From Micromonospora arida (lineage in GTDB: Bacteria > Actinomycetota > Actinomycetes > Mycobacteriales > Micromonosporaceae): a stretch of DNA of 42,100 nt. Made by a program: the position numbers and the translations under genes. Under the pieces are notes generated by a model. It saw only the letters and a list, made by a program, of their open reading frames with translations. It was not told where the DNA came from and did no database searches. Position 1 is the stretch's first letter. Each line of letters starts with the position of its first letter. Positions 30,789 to 39,267 of the stretch are shown piece after piece. The stretch covers positions 1 through 42,100 of the forward strand of contig NZ_QGSY01000216.1 of the NCBI RefSeq assembly GCF_003857035.1, in the 5' to 3' direction.

Positions 30789-32027
30789 GTGAGCCTCACC
30801 CACGCCCCGGCCGGCGCAGTCCGTCAGGGCAGTCTGCGCGAGCTCAACCTCGCCCTGGTGCTCGGCCGGATCGCCGCGGCCGAACGCCCTCCGTCCCGAG
30901 CCGACCTGGCGACCGCGACCGGCCTCACCAGAGCAACCGTGTCCGCGGTGGTCGAGGACCTGCTCGCCGGCCAGCTGGTCAGCGAGTCCGACCCGGCTCC
31001 CCGCTCCGGTGCCGGCCGTCCGGCCCGCGGGCTGGTCCTGGCCGACCAGGGGCCGGCCGGGCTCGGCCTGGAGGTCAACGTCGACTACCTGGCGGTCTGC
31101 GTGGTGGACCTCGCAGGTGAGGTCCGGCACCGCACCGTGCACCGGGCCGACCTGCGTCCGGTGGCCCCCGCCGACGCGCTGGCACAGCTGGTCGAGATGG
31201 CTGGGGCCGCCCGCGACGACGCCGCCGATCAGGGCCTCACACTGGTCGGGGCCGCGCTCGCGGTGCCCGGCCTGGTGGACGACGCCGGTCTGGTCCGGCT
31301 CGCGCCGAACCTCGGCTGGCAGGACGTGCCGGTGCCCGCCCTGCTCGCCGAGCACCCCCCGCTGATCGAGCAGGTGCCCGGCGTCCCCGCACTGGTGGTG
31401 GACAACGAGGCCAACCTCGCCGCGCTCGGCGAGCTGCACTCGCAGCCACCCGGCCCGTCCAGCTTCCTGCACATCTCCGGAGAGGTGGGCATCGGCGCCG
31501 GCATCGTGCTGGACGGCGCGCTTTTTCGCGGCGTACGCGGGTGGAGCGGCGAGATCGGGCACCTTCCGGTGCACCCCGAGGGCCGCCCGTGCCGCTGCGG
31601 TGGGCAGGGCTGCCTGGAGCAGTACGCCGGCCAGGAGGCGATCGTGGCCGCCGCCGGGCTGGTCCGGGCCGAGCTTCCCGCAGACACCGCGACGGCCCGG
31701 TTGGCCGAGCTGGCCGAGGCCGGCGACGCCGACGCGCTGCGGGCGCTGCACGACGCCGGAACGGCGCTCGGCGTCGCGGTGGCCGGCGTCGTCAACCTGC
31801 TCGACCTGGACACCGTGGTGCTCGGTGGCGGTTACGCGGCGCTCGCACCCTGGCTGTGCCCCCCGGTCCTCGCCGAGATCGGTGCCCGGGTGCTCACCGC
31901 AGCCTGGTCGCCGGTCACGGTCCGCCCCTCGACGCTCGGCGCGGAGGCCGCCGCGGTAGGCGCCGCCGGCTCGGTGGTGCGCAGGATCGTCGCCCAGCCC
32001 GCCGGCTGGCTGGCCCGCGCCGGCTGA
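30789..32027 (+). CDS. ROK family (XylR-type) transcriptional regulator
   Basis: 412 residues from GTG 30789. N-terminal winged helix (about 15-75, SRADLATATGLTRATVSAVV), then the ROK sugar-kinase-like domain with LGLEVNVDYLAVCVVDL, the DNEANLAALGEL region, and the zinc motif CRCGGQGCLEQYAGQEA (CxCGxxGCxE). Divergent from xylA, it is the likely xylose-responsive repressor of xylAB and of itself. The very short distance from GTG to the putative -10 suggests an mRNA with almost no leader. Confidence 0.92.
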   Translation: MSLTHAPAGAVRQGSLRELNLALVLGRIAAAERPPSRADLATATGLTRATVSAVVEDLLAGQLVSESDPAPRSGAGRPARGLVLADQGPAGLGLEVNVDYLAVCVVDLAGEVRHRTVHRADLRPVAPADALAQLVEMAGAARDDAADQGLTLVGAALAVPGLVDDAGLVRLAPNLGWQDVPVPALLAEHPPLIEQVPGVPALVVDNEANLAALGELHSQPPGPSSFLHISGEVGIGAGIVLDGALFRGVRGWSGEIGHLPVHPEGRPCRCGGQGCLEQYAGQEAIVAAAGLVRAELPADTATARLAELAEAGDADALRALHDAGTALGVAVAGVVNLLDLDTVVLGGGYAALAPWLCPPVLAEIGARVLTAAWSPVTVRPSTLGAEAAAVGAAGSVVRRIVAQPAGWLARAG

Positions 32028-32115
32028 TCGCCACCCCGCGCCGTGCGCCGCTGTCGGAGCGGATCGGTACCCTTGCCTTCCGGCAACGATCCCCGGTGAG
32101 GAGTCGAGAGGCAGC

Positions 32116-32157
32116 ATGCGCACACGTCGTCAGACGCGAGCCGGCGTCCGGCGTTGA
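32116..32157 (+). CDS. Upstream 13-codon ORF coupled to the phosphatase gene
   Basis: ATG 32116 has GAGAGG 4 nt upstream and encodes MRTRRQTRAGVRR then TGA (32155-32157). That TGA overlaps the TTG start of the following phosphatase (TTGA). The phosphatase TTG has no ribosome-binding site of its own, so a ribosome finishing the short ORF could restart there. Whether the basic peptide has any role is unknown. Confidence 0.4.
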   Translation: MRTRRQTRAGVRR

Positions 32158-33764
32158 CCACGACCCAGCAACCCGGCGGCACACCGTTGTCAGCCGACGA
32201 ACGGTTGGCCCGGGAGTTGCTCGACGGGCTCGCCGAGGCCGTGCTGACAACAGACGGGACCGGTCGGGTCACCCTGGTCAACGCGATGGCGGCCGAGTTG
32301 ATCCCGGAGATCGACGCCGGCACCGAGCTGGCCGGTTGCCCGGTGGCAGCCCTGGCCCGGGCGGTCGCCAGCGGCACTGACAGCTTCGACGCCGACCACC
32401 ACGGCCGGCGACTGCGCGGCGTCCGACGGCAACTCGCCGGCTCCCGGTGGGCGTGGTATGTCCGCGACGTCACCGAGGAACACGCCCGCACCGACGCCCT
32501 GCTCGCCGAACGCTCCCGCACCGCGTTCCTCGCCCAGGCCGGCAGCCGGCTGGCGCTGGCCCTGCACCGGGACCAGGTCCTCCTGGCCACCACCACGCTC
32601 GCCGTTCCCTACCTGGCCGACGTCGCCGTGGCACTGCCCCGACCGACCGTGCCGGCCGAGCCGCACCCCCGATGGATCCGGTACGCCGACGGCGAGCCCG
32701 CCCCGATCACCGGGCTGGCCAGCCCCGCGCTGACCAGCTCAGTACCCGGGCTGACCGAAGCGCTGGCCGGCGACCGGGCCGAGCCGGGCCCCTGGCCGGA
32801 CGCCCCGCTCACCGACCTGGCCGACCTGCTGCCGCCCGAGTTCGGCCCACCGGGCATGGTGCTGGTCAGCCCGCTGCTCAGCGCCAACGGGTCGGCCGGT
32901 GCGCTGCTGCTCATCCGTCGGGCCGGGCGGGCCGGCTTCGACCCGCGCGACGTGGAGCTGGCCCGGGAGTTCGCCGCCCGCGCGGGTGCCGCGCTGGCCA
33001 CCGCCGACCTGCACGGTGAGCAGGCCCACCTGGCCCGGGTGCTGCAAACCAGTCTGCTCCCGCCCGAGCTGCCCGTCGTGCCCGGCGTGAGCATGGCCGG
33101 CGGCTACCGGGCAGCGGGCGACACCCTGCGCATCGGCGGCGACTTCTACGAGGTGTTTCCGCACCCGCGCGGCGCCCTGTTCGCGCTCGGCGACGTGTGC
33201 GGCAAGGGCGTGGGCGCGGCGGTGCTGACCGGCCGGGTCCGCCAGTCGTTGCAGACGCTGAGGCTCGTCGAGCAACGCCCGCTGGAGCTGATCCACCTGC
33301 TCAACCAGGCCCTGCTCGACGCGCCGGACGCGGCACGGCGCAACCAGTTCACCACCCTGTTGCTCGGTTCCGTGGACCGAGGGCCGGCCGGGCTGGACGT
33401 CCGCGTCGCCGGCGGGGGTCACCCGGCGCCACTGCTGGTCACCGCCGACGGCACGGTCACCCCGGTCCCGGTCGGTGGCATGCCGGTGGGGGCGCTGACG
33501 GCCGCACGGTTCGCCGAGACCCGGGTGCACCTCGACCCGGGCGATCTGCTGCTCGCGTACACCAATGGGGTGACCGAAGCTCGCGGCCCGCGCGACGCCG
33601 CGATGTTCGGCGAGGCCCGGCTGCGGGCCGCGCTCGCGTCGGCGGCCGGGCAACCGCCGGCGGCGCTGATCGACCGGGTGCTCCGCACGGTCGACGACTG
33701 GCTGGGCGGGCAGGCCCACGACGACATCGCGATGCTGGCCGTGGGCGCGTCGACGCCGGCATGA
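32154..33764 (+). CDS. SpoIIE-type PP2C phosphatase with PAS and GAF domains
   Basis: 536 residues: PAS domain (about 20-115, with AVLTTDGTGRVTLVNAMAAE), GAF-like domain (about 125-300), and a C-terminal SpoIIE PP2C domain (about 305-535). Metal ligands are intact: D330 in GGDFYEVF, D347 in GDVCGKG, and the ending HDDIAMLAVG. It should dephosphorylate a Ser/Thr-phosphorylated anti-sigma antagonist or similar, controlled by signals at the sensor domains. No kinase/antagonist gene is adjacent. Starts at TTG 32154, coupled to a short upstream ORF. Soluble. Convergent with the MarR gene, 28 bp apart. Confidence 0.92.
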   Translation: MTTTQQPGGTPLSADERLARELLDGLAEAVLTTDGTGRVTLVNAMAAELIPEIDAGTELAGCPVAALARAVASGTDSFDADHHGRRLRGVRRQLAGSRWAWYVRDVTEEHARTDALLAERSRTAFLAQAGSRLALALHRDQVLLATTTLAVPYLADVAVALPRPTVPAEPHPRWIRYADGEPAPITGLASPALTSSVPGLTEALAGDRAEPGPWPDAPLTDLADLLPPEFGPPGMVLVSPLLSANGSAGALLLIRRAGRAGFDPRDVELAREFAARAGAALATADLHGEQAHLARVLQTSLLPPELPVVPGVSMAGGYRAAGDTLRIGGDFYEVFPHPRGALFALGDVCGKGVGAAVLTGRVRQSLQTLRLVEQRPLELIHLLNQALLDAPDAARRNQFTTLLLGSVDRGPAGLDVRVAGGGHPAPLLVTADGTVTPVPVGGMPVGALTAARFAETRVHLDPGDLLLAYTNGVTEARGPRDAAMFGEARLRAALASAAGQPPAALIDRVLRTVDDWLGGQAHDDIAMLAVGASTPA

Positions 33765-33792
33765 CCGGCCGGGGCCGGCCCGGCCGGCTTGA

Positions 33793-34458
33793 TCAGGCGG
33801 TACGCGCCACCGGCGGGCCGTCGGCCGGCCATTCCCTGCTGGTGCCGACCGATCGTTCCGGACCGCCCGACGAACCCGTCCACCCCGTTCGGGTCTGCCG
33901 ACCCGAATCGCCCGACCAGTCCTCCGACCGCCCACCGGGCCGGTCCGGGTCGTCCGGCCAGTCCCCCTGGCCCGTCGGCTCATCCGGCGTCGGCACGTTC
34001 TGCGTCTGCTGGCGGCGGGCGGTCTCGTCGAACTCCCGCATCCCGCTCAGCAGCGCGTCGCGGCCCTCCCGGCTCATCCCGGCCAACACGGCGGCGAGTT
34101 GGGCCTGGCGGTCGGCCCGCAGTTGGGCGACGAGCCGGCGGGCCTCCGGGGTGAGGTGCAGCGAGATCTCCCGCCGGTCGAAGCGGCCCGGCTCGCGCTC
34201 CAGCATGCCGGCGGCGACCAGCCGGTCACAGAGGCGGCTGGCGGAACTGAGCAGCATGTCGAGTCGGGTGGCGAGCCGACGCAGGTTGATCCCGTCGTAC
34301 TGCTCCACCACCATCACCGCCCGCAACTGGGCACCGGACACGCGGTTCGCGGTCCCCTCCCGGGCAGACTCCCAGATGCCCAGCAGGGCAGCGGCTGCCG
34401 CATCCAGTGCGGCGGCCATACTCGTCTCAGGGTCCGTCGGACGGTTCAGTTCGGCCAT
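33793..34458 (-). CDS. MarR family regulator with long disordered tail
   Basis: 221 residues from ATG 34458. Winged helix in residues 30-140: LRAVMVVEQYDGINLRRLATRLDM, the recognition helix SASRLCDRLVAAGMLEREPG and wing RFDRREISLHLTPEARRLV. The C-terminal 65 residues are Gly/Pro/Asp/Arg-rich (DWPDDPDRPGGRSEDWSGDS) and unlike the family, probably disordered. The frame is open back to 34533, but that would overlap the divergent phosphatase gene. Divergent from the second SpoIIE gene by 58 bp, so it may control it; no clear operator seen. Confidence 0.85.
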   Translation of the reverse strand: MAELNRPTDPETSMAAALDAAAAALLGIWESAREGTANRVSGAQLRAVMVVEQYDGINLRRLATRLDMLLSSASRLCDRLVAAGMLEREPGRFDRREISLHLTPEARRLVAQLRADRQAQLAAVLAGMSREGRDALLSGMREFDETARRQQTQNVPTPDEPTGQGDWPDDPDRPGGRSEDWSGDSGRQTRTGWTGSSGGPERSVGTSREWPADGPPVARTA

Positions 34459-34516
34459 GGTGGCCCGAGAGTACTCCGAACCTCCTGGTAGTCGAGCTTT
34501 CAGTGAAGGACTGACG

Positions 34517-35647
34517 ATGAGCGAACCGGTCAATCGGGCACGACGTGCCCTGAACGAGACACCAGCTGACCGGCTCGTCGGTGGGATCGGGGAAGTGCTC
34601 GTCCAGGCGTACGGGATCAGCGACGTCGAGCTCTACCAGGTCGACTACCGACTCGCGGAACTACTGCCCCTCACCGACGGTGACTCGATCACGAACCCCG
34701 GGCACCCGGCCTGGCGCGCCTTCGACCACCAGTCGCCGATACTGACCGACGGCACCGCCTGGTTCCCGGTCACCATGCGTGGCGAGCGTCGAGGGGTGCT
34801 GTGCCTGTCGCCCGTTCCGGACGACCGGGAGATTCTCGCCGACCTGGCCGACATCGCCACCGCGCTCGCACACGAGGTGGCGGCGGTCTCCGCCGGCACC
34901 GACGTCTATCTGGCGGCCCGGCGCAGCCAACGCCTCACCCTGGCGGCCGAGATGCAGTGGGACCTGCTCCCCGGCCGCAGCCGGATCCGTCCCTCGTTCA
35001 GCCTGGCCGGGCAGTTGGAGCCGGCGTACGCGGTGCGCGGCGACAGCTTCGACTGGTCCGACGACGGGGAACGGGTCTGGTTGTCCACCATCAACGGCAC
35101 CGGTGAGGGGGTGGCCGCCTCTCTGCTCACCTCGCTGGCCACCCACGCGCTGCGCAACGCGCGTCGGGCCGGGCTGAGCCTGGCCGACCAGGCCGCCCTC
35201 GCCGATCAGGCCATCTACGACCTGTACCGGGGCGAGCAGCACCTCTCCGCGCTGCTGATCGAGTTGGACCTGCGCTCCGGGATGATGACCGTGGTGGACG
35301 CCGGGTCACCCCGACTGGTCCTGCTCCGCGACGGGGACGTCACCGAGCAGCCCCTGGAGGCGCAGTTCCCGCTGGGCATGTTCGAGGCGACCGACTACCA
35401 CGAGCAGAAGTTCCCGCTGCAGCGTGGCGACCGGGTCTTCGTGGTCAGCGACGGGGTGGTGGAGGCCACCGGTCAGCACATGCGCTACGGCGAGACGGCG
35501 CTGGACCGGTTCCTGCGGCGGACCGGGCCGATGGCCCCCCTGGACGCCGTCCGGTCGCTGATCGGTGATCTGCGCGCGTTCGTGGCCGGTGACCTGGTCG
35601 ACGACGCGGTGGTCGTCTGCCTGGACTGGACCGGCCCCCAGGCGTGA
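34517..35647 (+). CDS. SpoIIE/PP2C-like protein with a substituted metal-binding Asp
   Basis: 376 residues: N-terminal GAF-like region (about 20-130), then a PP2C-type domain (about 155-373). The first metal Asp is kept (D176 in GDSFDW), but the DxxGxG motif reads STINGTGEG, with Asn193 where the neighbouring phosphatase has Asp347; the spacing from the first Asp is 17 residues in both. The C-terminal DDAVVVCLD is intact. Activity may be weak, metal-altered or lost, leaving a binding protein. ATG 34517 follows GAAGGA at 7 nt. Ends 7 bp from the convergent glycosylphosphotransferase gene. Confidence 0.88.
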   Translation: MSEPVNRARRALNETPADRLVGGIGEVLVQAYGISDVELYQVDYRLAELLPLTDGDSITNPGHPAWRAFDHQSPILTDGTAWFPVTMRGERRGVLCLSPVPDDREILADLADIATALAHEVAAVSAGTDVYLAARRSQRLTLAAEMQWDLLPGRSRIRPSFSLAGQLEPAYAVRGDSFDWSDDGERVWLSTINGTGEGVAASLLTSLATHALRNARRAGLSLADQAALADQAIYDLYRGEQHLSALLIELDLRSGMMTVVDAGSPRLVLLRDGDVTEQPLEAQFPLGMFEATDYHEQKFPLQRGDRVFVVSDGVVEATGQHMRYGETALDRFLRRTGPMAPLDAVRSLIGDLRAFVAGDLVDDAVVVCLDWTGPQA

Positions 35648-35654
35648 GCGGTGG

Positions 35655-37136
35655 TCAGTACGCGCCGCGGCCGTTCAGCACTGCGCCGAAGGTCTTCCAG
35701 AGGATGGTGAGGTCGGCGGCGAGGGACCAGTTCTCCACGTAGTAGAGGTCGAGCCGGATGCCGTCCTCCCAGCTCAGGTCGGAGCGGCCACTGACCTGCC
35801 ACAGGCCGGTCATGCCGGGCTTGACCAGCAGCCGCCGGGCCACGTCGCCGTCGTAGCGGGCCACCTCCGAGGGCAGCGGCGGGCGGGGCCCGACGAGGCT
35901 CATCTGCCCCAGCAGCACATTGACCAGCTGCGGCAGCTCGTCCAGTGACCATTTGCGCAGCAGCCGGCCGACGCGGGTCACCCGGGGGTCGTGGCGCATC
36001 TTGAACATCAGGCCGTCGGTCTCGTTGCGCGCGGTCAACTCGGCGAGCAGCGCGTCCGCGTTCACGACCATGGTGCGGAACTTGAACACGCCGAACTCCT
36101 GCCCGCCCCGGCCGACCCGGACCTGCCGGAACAGCACCGGACCCCGGCTGTCCAGTTTGATGGCCAGCGCGATGAACGCGATCAGCGGCAGTAGCACCGC
36201 CAGCGCCAGCGACGAGACGGACCGGTCGACGAAACCTTTCACCAGCTTGCGGACCCCGCGGAACTCGGGCGCCTCGACGTGGATCAGCGGCAAGCCTGCG
36301 ACCGGGCGGGTGTGGATGCGCGGGCCGGCGACGTCGGTCAGCGCGGGCGCCACGACCAGGTCGATGCCGGTCCCCTCCAACTGCCAGCCGAGGCGGCGCA
36401 GCCGGGTCGCGGTCAGCTCACCGGAGGCGGTCACCGCGACCGTGTCCGCGCCGATCGCGGTGGCGGCCTCCGGGATACCCCGGAACGACCCCACCACCGG
36501 CACGTCACCCAGCCGCTGTGCCACCGGCGCGAGCAGCGCGTCCGGGATGCAGGCGCCCACCACCTGGTAGCCGGCGTACGGCTCGCGGCGCAGCGTGTGG
36601 ACCAACTCCAACACGTGGGCGGTGTCGCCGACCACCAGCACCTTGCGGGACCAGCCGGCGCCCAGCGAGCGGGCCCGGTGCAGTCGCTTGCGGGCGGCGA
36701 ACCGCGCCACCTCCAGCCCGACGGTGCCCACCGCGAAGGAGATGCCCAGGAAACCCCGGGAGACGCCGACGTCGGCGATGTAGCCGATGATGGCGATCGC
36801 CCCGGCCAGGCGCAGGCTGGCTGAGCTGACCCGCCGGTACTCGTCCGCCCCGTAGCCGATCACCCGGTCGTCGTAGCAGCCGAGCGCCTTGAGCGAGATC
36901 AGCCAGGCCAGCACCAACCCGGGGGCGACCAGCACGTACGGGATTTCCGAGCCGGTCGGCTCGTCGTCACCGAAACGGGCCACGTACCCGATCAGCAGCG
37001 CGATGATGAGGATGGTGGTGTCCAGCACCACCAGGACCCGCACGTAGGACCGTTCGTCGGCACGCGCCACCAGCCCGGCGCGTCGAGCGTCCGGCTCCGC
37101 CGACGTGGCGGGGGTCAACAGTGTCGCCACGCTCAC
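35655..37136 (-). CDS. Polyprenyl glycosylphosphotransferase (exopolysaccharide initiating)
   Basis: 493 residues from GTG 37136, preceded by GGGAGG at about 5 nt; GTG 37148 is an alternative. N-terminal four-helix membrane region, a CoA-binding-like cytoplasmic domain (KVLVVGDTAHVLELVHTL), a fifth helix (SSLALAVLLPLIAFIALAIK) and the C-terminal bacterial sugar transferase domain with GPVLFRQVRVGRGGQEFGVF, RKWSLDELPQLVNVL, SLVGPRPPLPSE and KPGMTGLWQVSGRSDLSWED. Transfers a sugar phosphate to undecaprenyl phosphate, the first step of exopolysaccharide or capsule repeat synthesis. No other glycosyltransferases are present here; only the neighbouring VWA gene suggests a locus. Confidence 0.94.
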   Translation of the reverse strand: MSVATLLTPATSAEPDARRAGLVARADERSYVRVLVVLDTTILIIALLIGYVARFGDDEPTGSEIPYVLVAPGLVLAWLISLKALGCYDDRVIGYGADEYRRVSSASLRLAGAIAIIGYIADVGVSRGFLGISFAVGTVGLEVARFAARKRLHRARSLGAGWSRKVLVVGDTAHVLELVHTLRREPYAGYQVVGACIPDALLAPVAQRLGDVPVVGSFRGIPEAATAIGADTVAVTASGELTATRLRRLGWQLEGTGIDLVVAPALTDVAGPRIHTRPVAGLPLIHVEAPEFRGVRKLVKGFVDRSVSSLALAVLLPLIAFIALAIKLDSRGPVLFRQVRVGRGGQEFGVFKFRTMVVNADALLAELTARNETDGLMFKMRHDPRVTRVGRLLRKWSLDELPQLVNVLLGQMSLVGPRPPLPSEVARYDGDVARRLLVKPGMTGLWQVSGRSDLSWEDGIRLDLYYVENWSLAADLTILWKTFGAVLNGRGAY

Positions 37137-37295
37137 CGGCCCTCCCACTCTGTACAGGATGGCCCCGGCCGACGGGTCGGACCGGAGGCGGACCGACTAT
37201 GCCGGAACAGTCGACATCCTGCCTTGACAACTATGACTGCCGATTGCTTCCGACGTATTGCCGTCACTTTTCTTCAACAACCTGGTGGCCGAAAA

Positions 37296-37333
37296 GGGGC
37301 CTGCCACACCGAATCGACGGTACGGCAGGCCCC
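37296..37333 (-). terminator. Terminator after the VWA gene, with U-tract
   Basis: GGGGCCTGCC (37296-37305) pairs with GGCAGGCCCC (37324-37333). On the minus strand the stem is followed by TTTTC, a good intrinsic terminator just below the gene's stop. Confidence 0.85.
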
Positions 37334-37352
37334 TGGACGTCTGAGCGTCGGA

Positions 37353-39149
37353 TCAGCGCGGCGCTGGCGGACGCCGTGCGATGGCGCTGAGGAAGATGCT
37401 GCCGATCTCGCTCGGGTCCTTGGTGACGAAGACGTCGCCACCGGTCACCTTGGTGATCGACTCCAGCTCTGCCTTGCTGACGCCCTCGCCGATACCGATC
37501 ATGATGACCTGGACCGGCCGCTCCGGGTCGGCGACCTGCTTGAGCTTGCCGAGCAGCTGCTGCTGGTTGAGACCGTTGTCGTCCTCGTTCTTGCCGTCGG
37601 TGAACAGCACGATCGAGTTGACCCGGCCGGGCTGCCAGTTCTCCTGCACCGCCTGGTACGCGGCCAGCATGGTGTCGTAGAGGCCGGTGTCACCGCTGGA
37701 AGGCTTGATGGTGGCGAGCGCGCCCTCCAACTGGGCCCGCTGGCCGGAGAGCGGCCCGATCGGAATCAGCTCCCGGTAGTCCCGGTTGCCGACGAGCTTG
37801 GTGGAGAAGGTCCACAGGCCGATCGACCAGGAGTCGTCGAAGAGGCCGAGGCCGCGACGGGCCGCGTCCACGGTGACCTCCTCCCGGCTGCGGTTGTTGG
37901 CGCTGGGCACCGGGTCCTTCATCGAGCCGGAGACGTCGATGACGGCGAGCATCCGACCGGACTGGGTGGCGATCGACCAGCTGGAGACGACCCGCTGGAT
38001 GGCGGCCGGGTCGAGGCCACCCGCCGCGGTGCCGCCGTTCGCCGGTGCGGTGGGCGCGCCGCCGGACGGGCTCGGAGCACCCTGCGGCGCCTTGAAACCC
38101 TCGCCCCAGTTGCCGTCCGGCGCGCGCAGCGACTGCGCGGCCAGCCGGTTGCGGAAGTTCGGGCTGGTGAGCAGCTCGAACAGCACCTTGGCCGCCGACG
38201 CCTTGCTCGGCTCGATGCCCGGCAACACCGCGTACGGGTAGTCCAGCGGCATCGGCGCCGGCTCCATGTAGAGCGCGGCGAGGGGCACCGGCGGCTTCTT
38301 GCTGTTGTACGCGATCACGTCTTCTTCGGACAGGGCCGCCGCGCCGAGACCGCTGGCGATGGAGGTCGAGTCGTTGGCCGTAGGAAAGCGGGCCAGCAGG
38401 TCGTTGCGGAGCGAGGAACGCCCTATGGCCAGTGCGCGGAGCGCGCCGACGGTGTTGCGTTGGGCGTCGCCACCGGCGCCGTTGGCGGCCGCGGTCAGCG
38501 AGAGCAGACCGGACAGGCCAGCCGCGTCGCGGGTCGGCTCGACGATCCCGGTCCGCAGCGGCGTGCTGGTGTTGGTGACCTGCTTGAGCAGGTCGGTCCA
38601 GTTGAACTTCTTGTCCGGCCAGCCCAGCCGGGTGGCGATCGGCTCGGGCATCGCGACGACGATCGGGCTGCGCGCGATGGAGGCGCCGTTGGTCGGAGCG
38701 AACGCGGTCGCGTCCTTCTTCAACCGCAGCAGCCAGGTCGAGGAGTCGGGCACCCAGACGTCCGGGCTGACGGCGGTGCCACTGGCCTGCCCCACGCCGG
38801 CCAGCACAGCGCCGTGCTTGGCTGCCACCACGGCCGCCACGTCGACCGGGTCGGACGCGGACACGTCGACGCGGATGCAGGTCGGGCCGACCGCGGCGCC
38901 ATCCTTGACCCACTGGGACGCGGCGGCGTCCACCGCTGGCGCGAGTTCGGAGGCGACCGCCACGGCGAGTCGGATCTCTCCCGAGCAGCTGGGCTGAATC
39001 AACTCCTGATAGCCGAACCACGCGCCCGTCGTCACGACGAGCACCCCCGCCGTTGCGGCGGCGGCGGCTAGGTGGAGTTTCGAACGCATGCGATGGCGGC
39101 CTGCTGACACGGTGACCATCTTGCGTACTAGGTGCCGTCCCTGCCACAT
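37353..39149 (-). CDS. Substrate-binding domain fused to a von Willebrand A domain
   Basis: 598 residues. A signal anchor or signal peptide (LHLAAAAATAGVLVVTTGAWF) is followed by a solute-binding-type domain (about 55-345, SGEIRLAVAVASELAPAVDA), a Pro/Gly/Ala linker and a VWA domain (about 395-590) with an intact MIDAS, DVSGSMKD (D405), Thr in DTGLYDT and Asp in LFTDGKNEDD. It would sit outside the membrane and bind a ligand with divalent metal. This architecture is common next to exopolysaccharide genes in actinobacteria, as here. ATG 39149 may be leaderless; ATGs at 39119 and 39089 are alternatives. Confidence 0.88.
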   Translation of the reverse strand: MWQGRHLVRKMVTVSAGRHRMRSKLHLAAAAATAGVLVVTTGAWFGYQELIQPSCSGEIRLAVAVASELAPAVDAAASQWVKDGAAVGPTCIRVDVSASDPVDVAAVVAAKHGAVLAGVGQASGTAVSPDVWVPDSSTWLLRLKKDATAFAPTNGASIARSPIVVAMPEPIATRLGWPDKKFNWTDLLKQVTNTSTPLRTGIVEPTRDAAGLSGLLSLTAAANGAGGDAQRNTVGALRALAIGRSSLRNDLLARFPTANDSTSIASGLGAAALSEEDVIAYNSKKPPVPLAALYMEPAPMPLDYPYAVLPGIEPSKASAAKVLFELLTSPNFRNRLAAQSLRAPDGNWGEGFKAPQGAPSPSGGAPTAPANGGTAAGGLDPAAIQRVVSSWSIATQSGRMLAVIDVSGSMKDPVPSANNRSREEVTVDAARRGLGLFDDSWSIGLWTFSTKLVGNRDYRELIPIGPLSGQRAQLEGALATIKPSSGDTGLYDTMLAAYQAVQENWQPGRVNSIVLFTDGKNEDDNGLNQQQLLGKLKQVADPERPVQVIMIGIGEGVSKAELESITKVTGGDVFVTKDPSEIGSIFLSAIARRPPAPR

Positions 39150-39267
39150 CCGTTCGGACTAAAGTTACGGAGGAGAAACAGTTGACCTCTTTTTTGCAAC
39201 ACAGAGTGACGCGACAGCCTCACGGCGTTGCCAAACCAGCGTCGCTCTCACGTCTCTAAACCATCGT

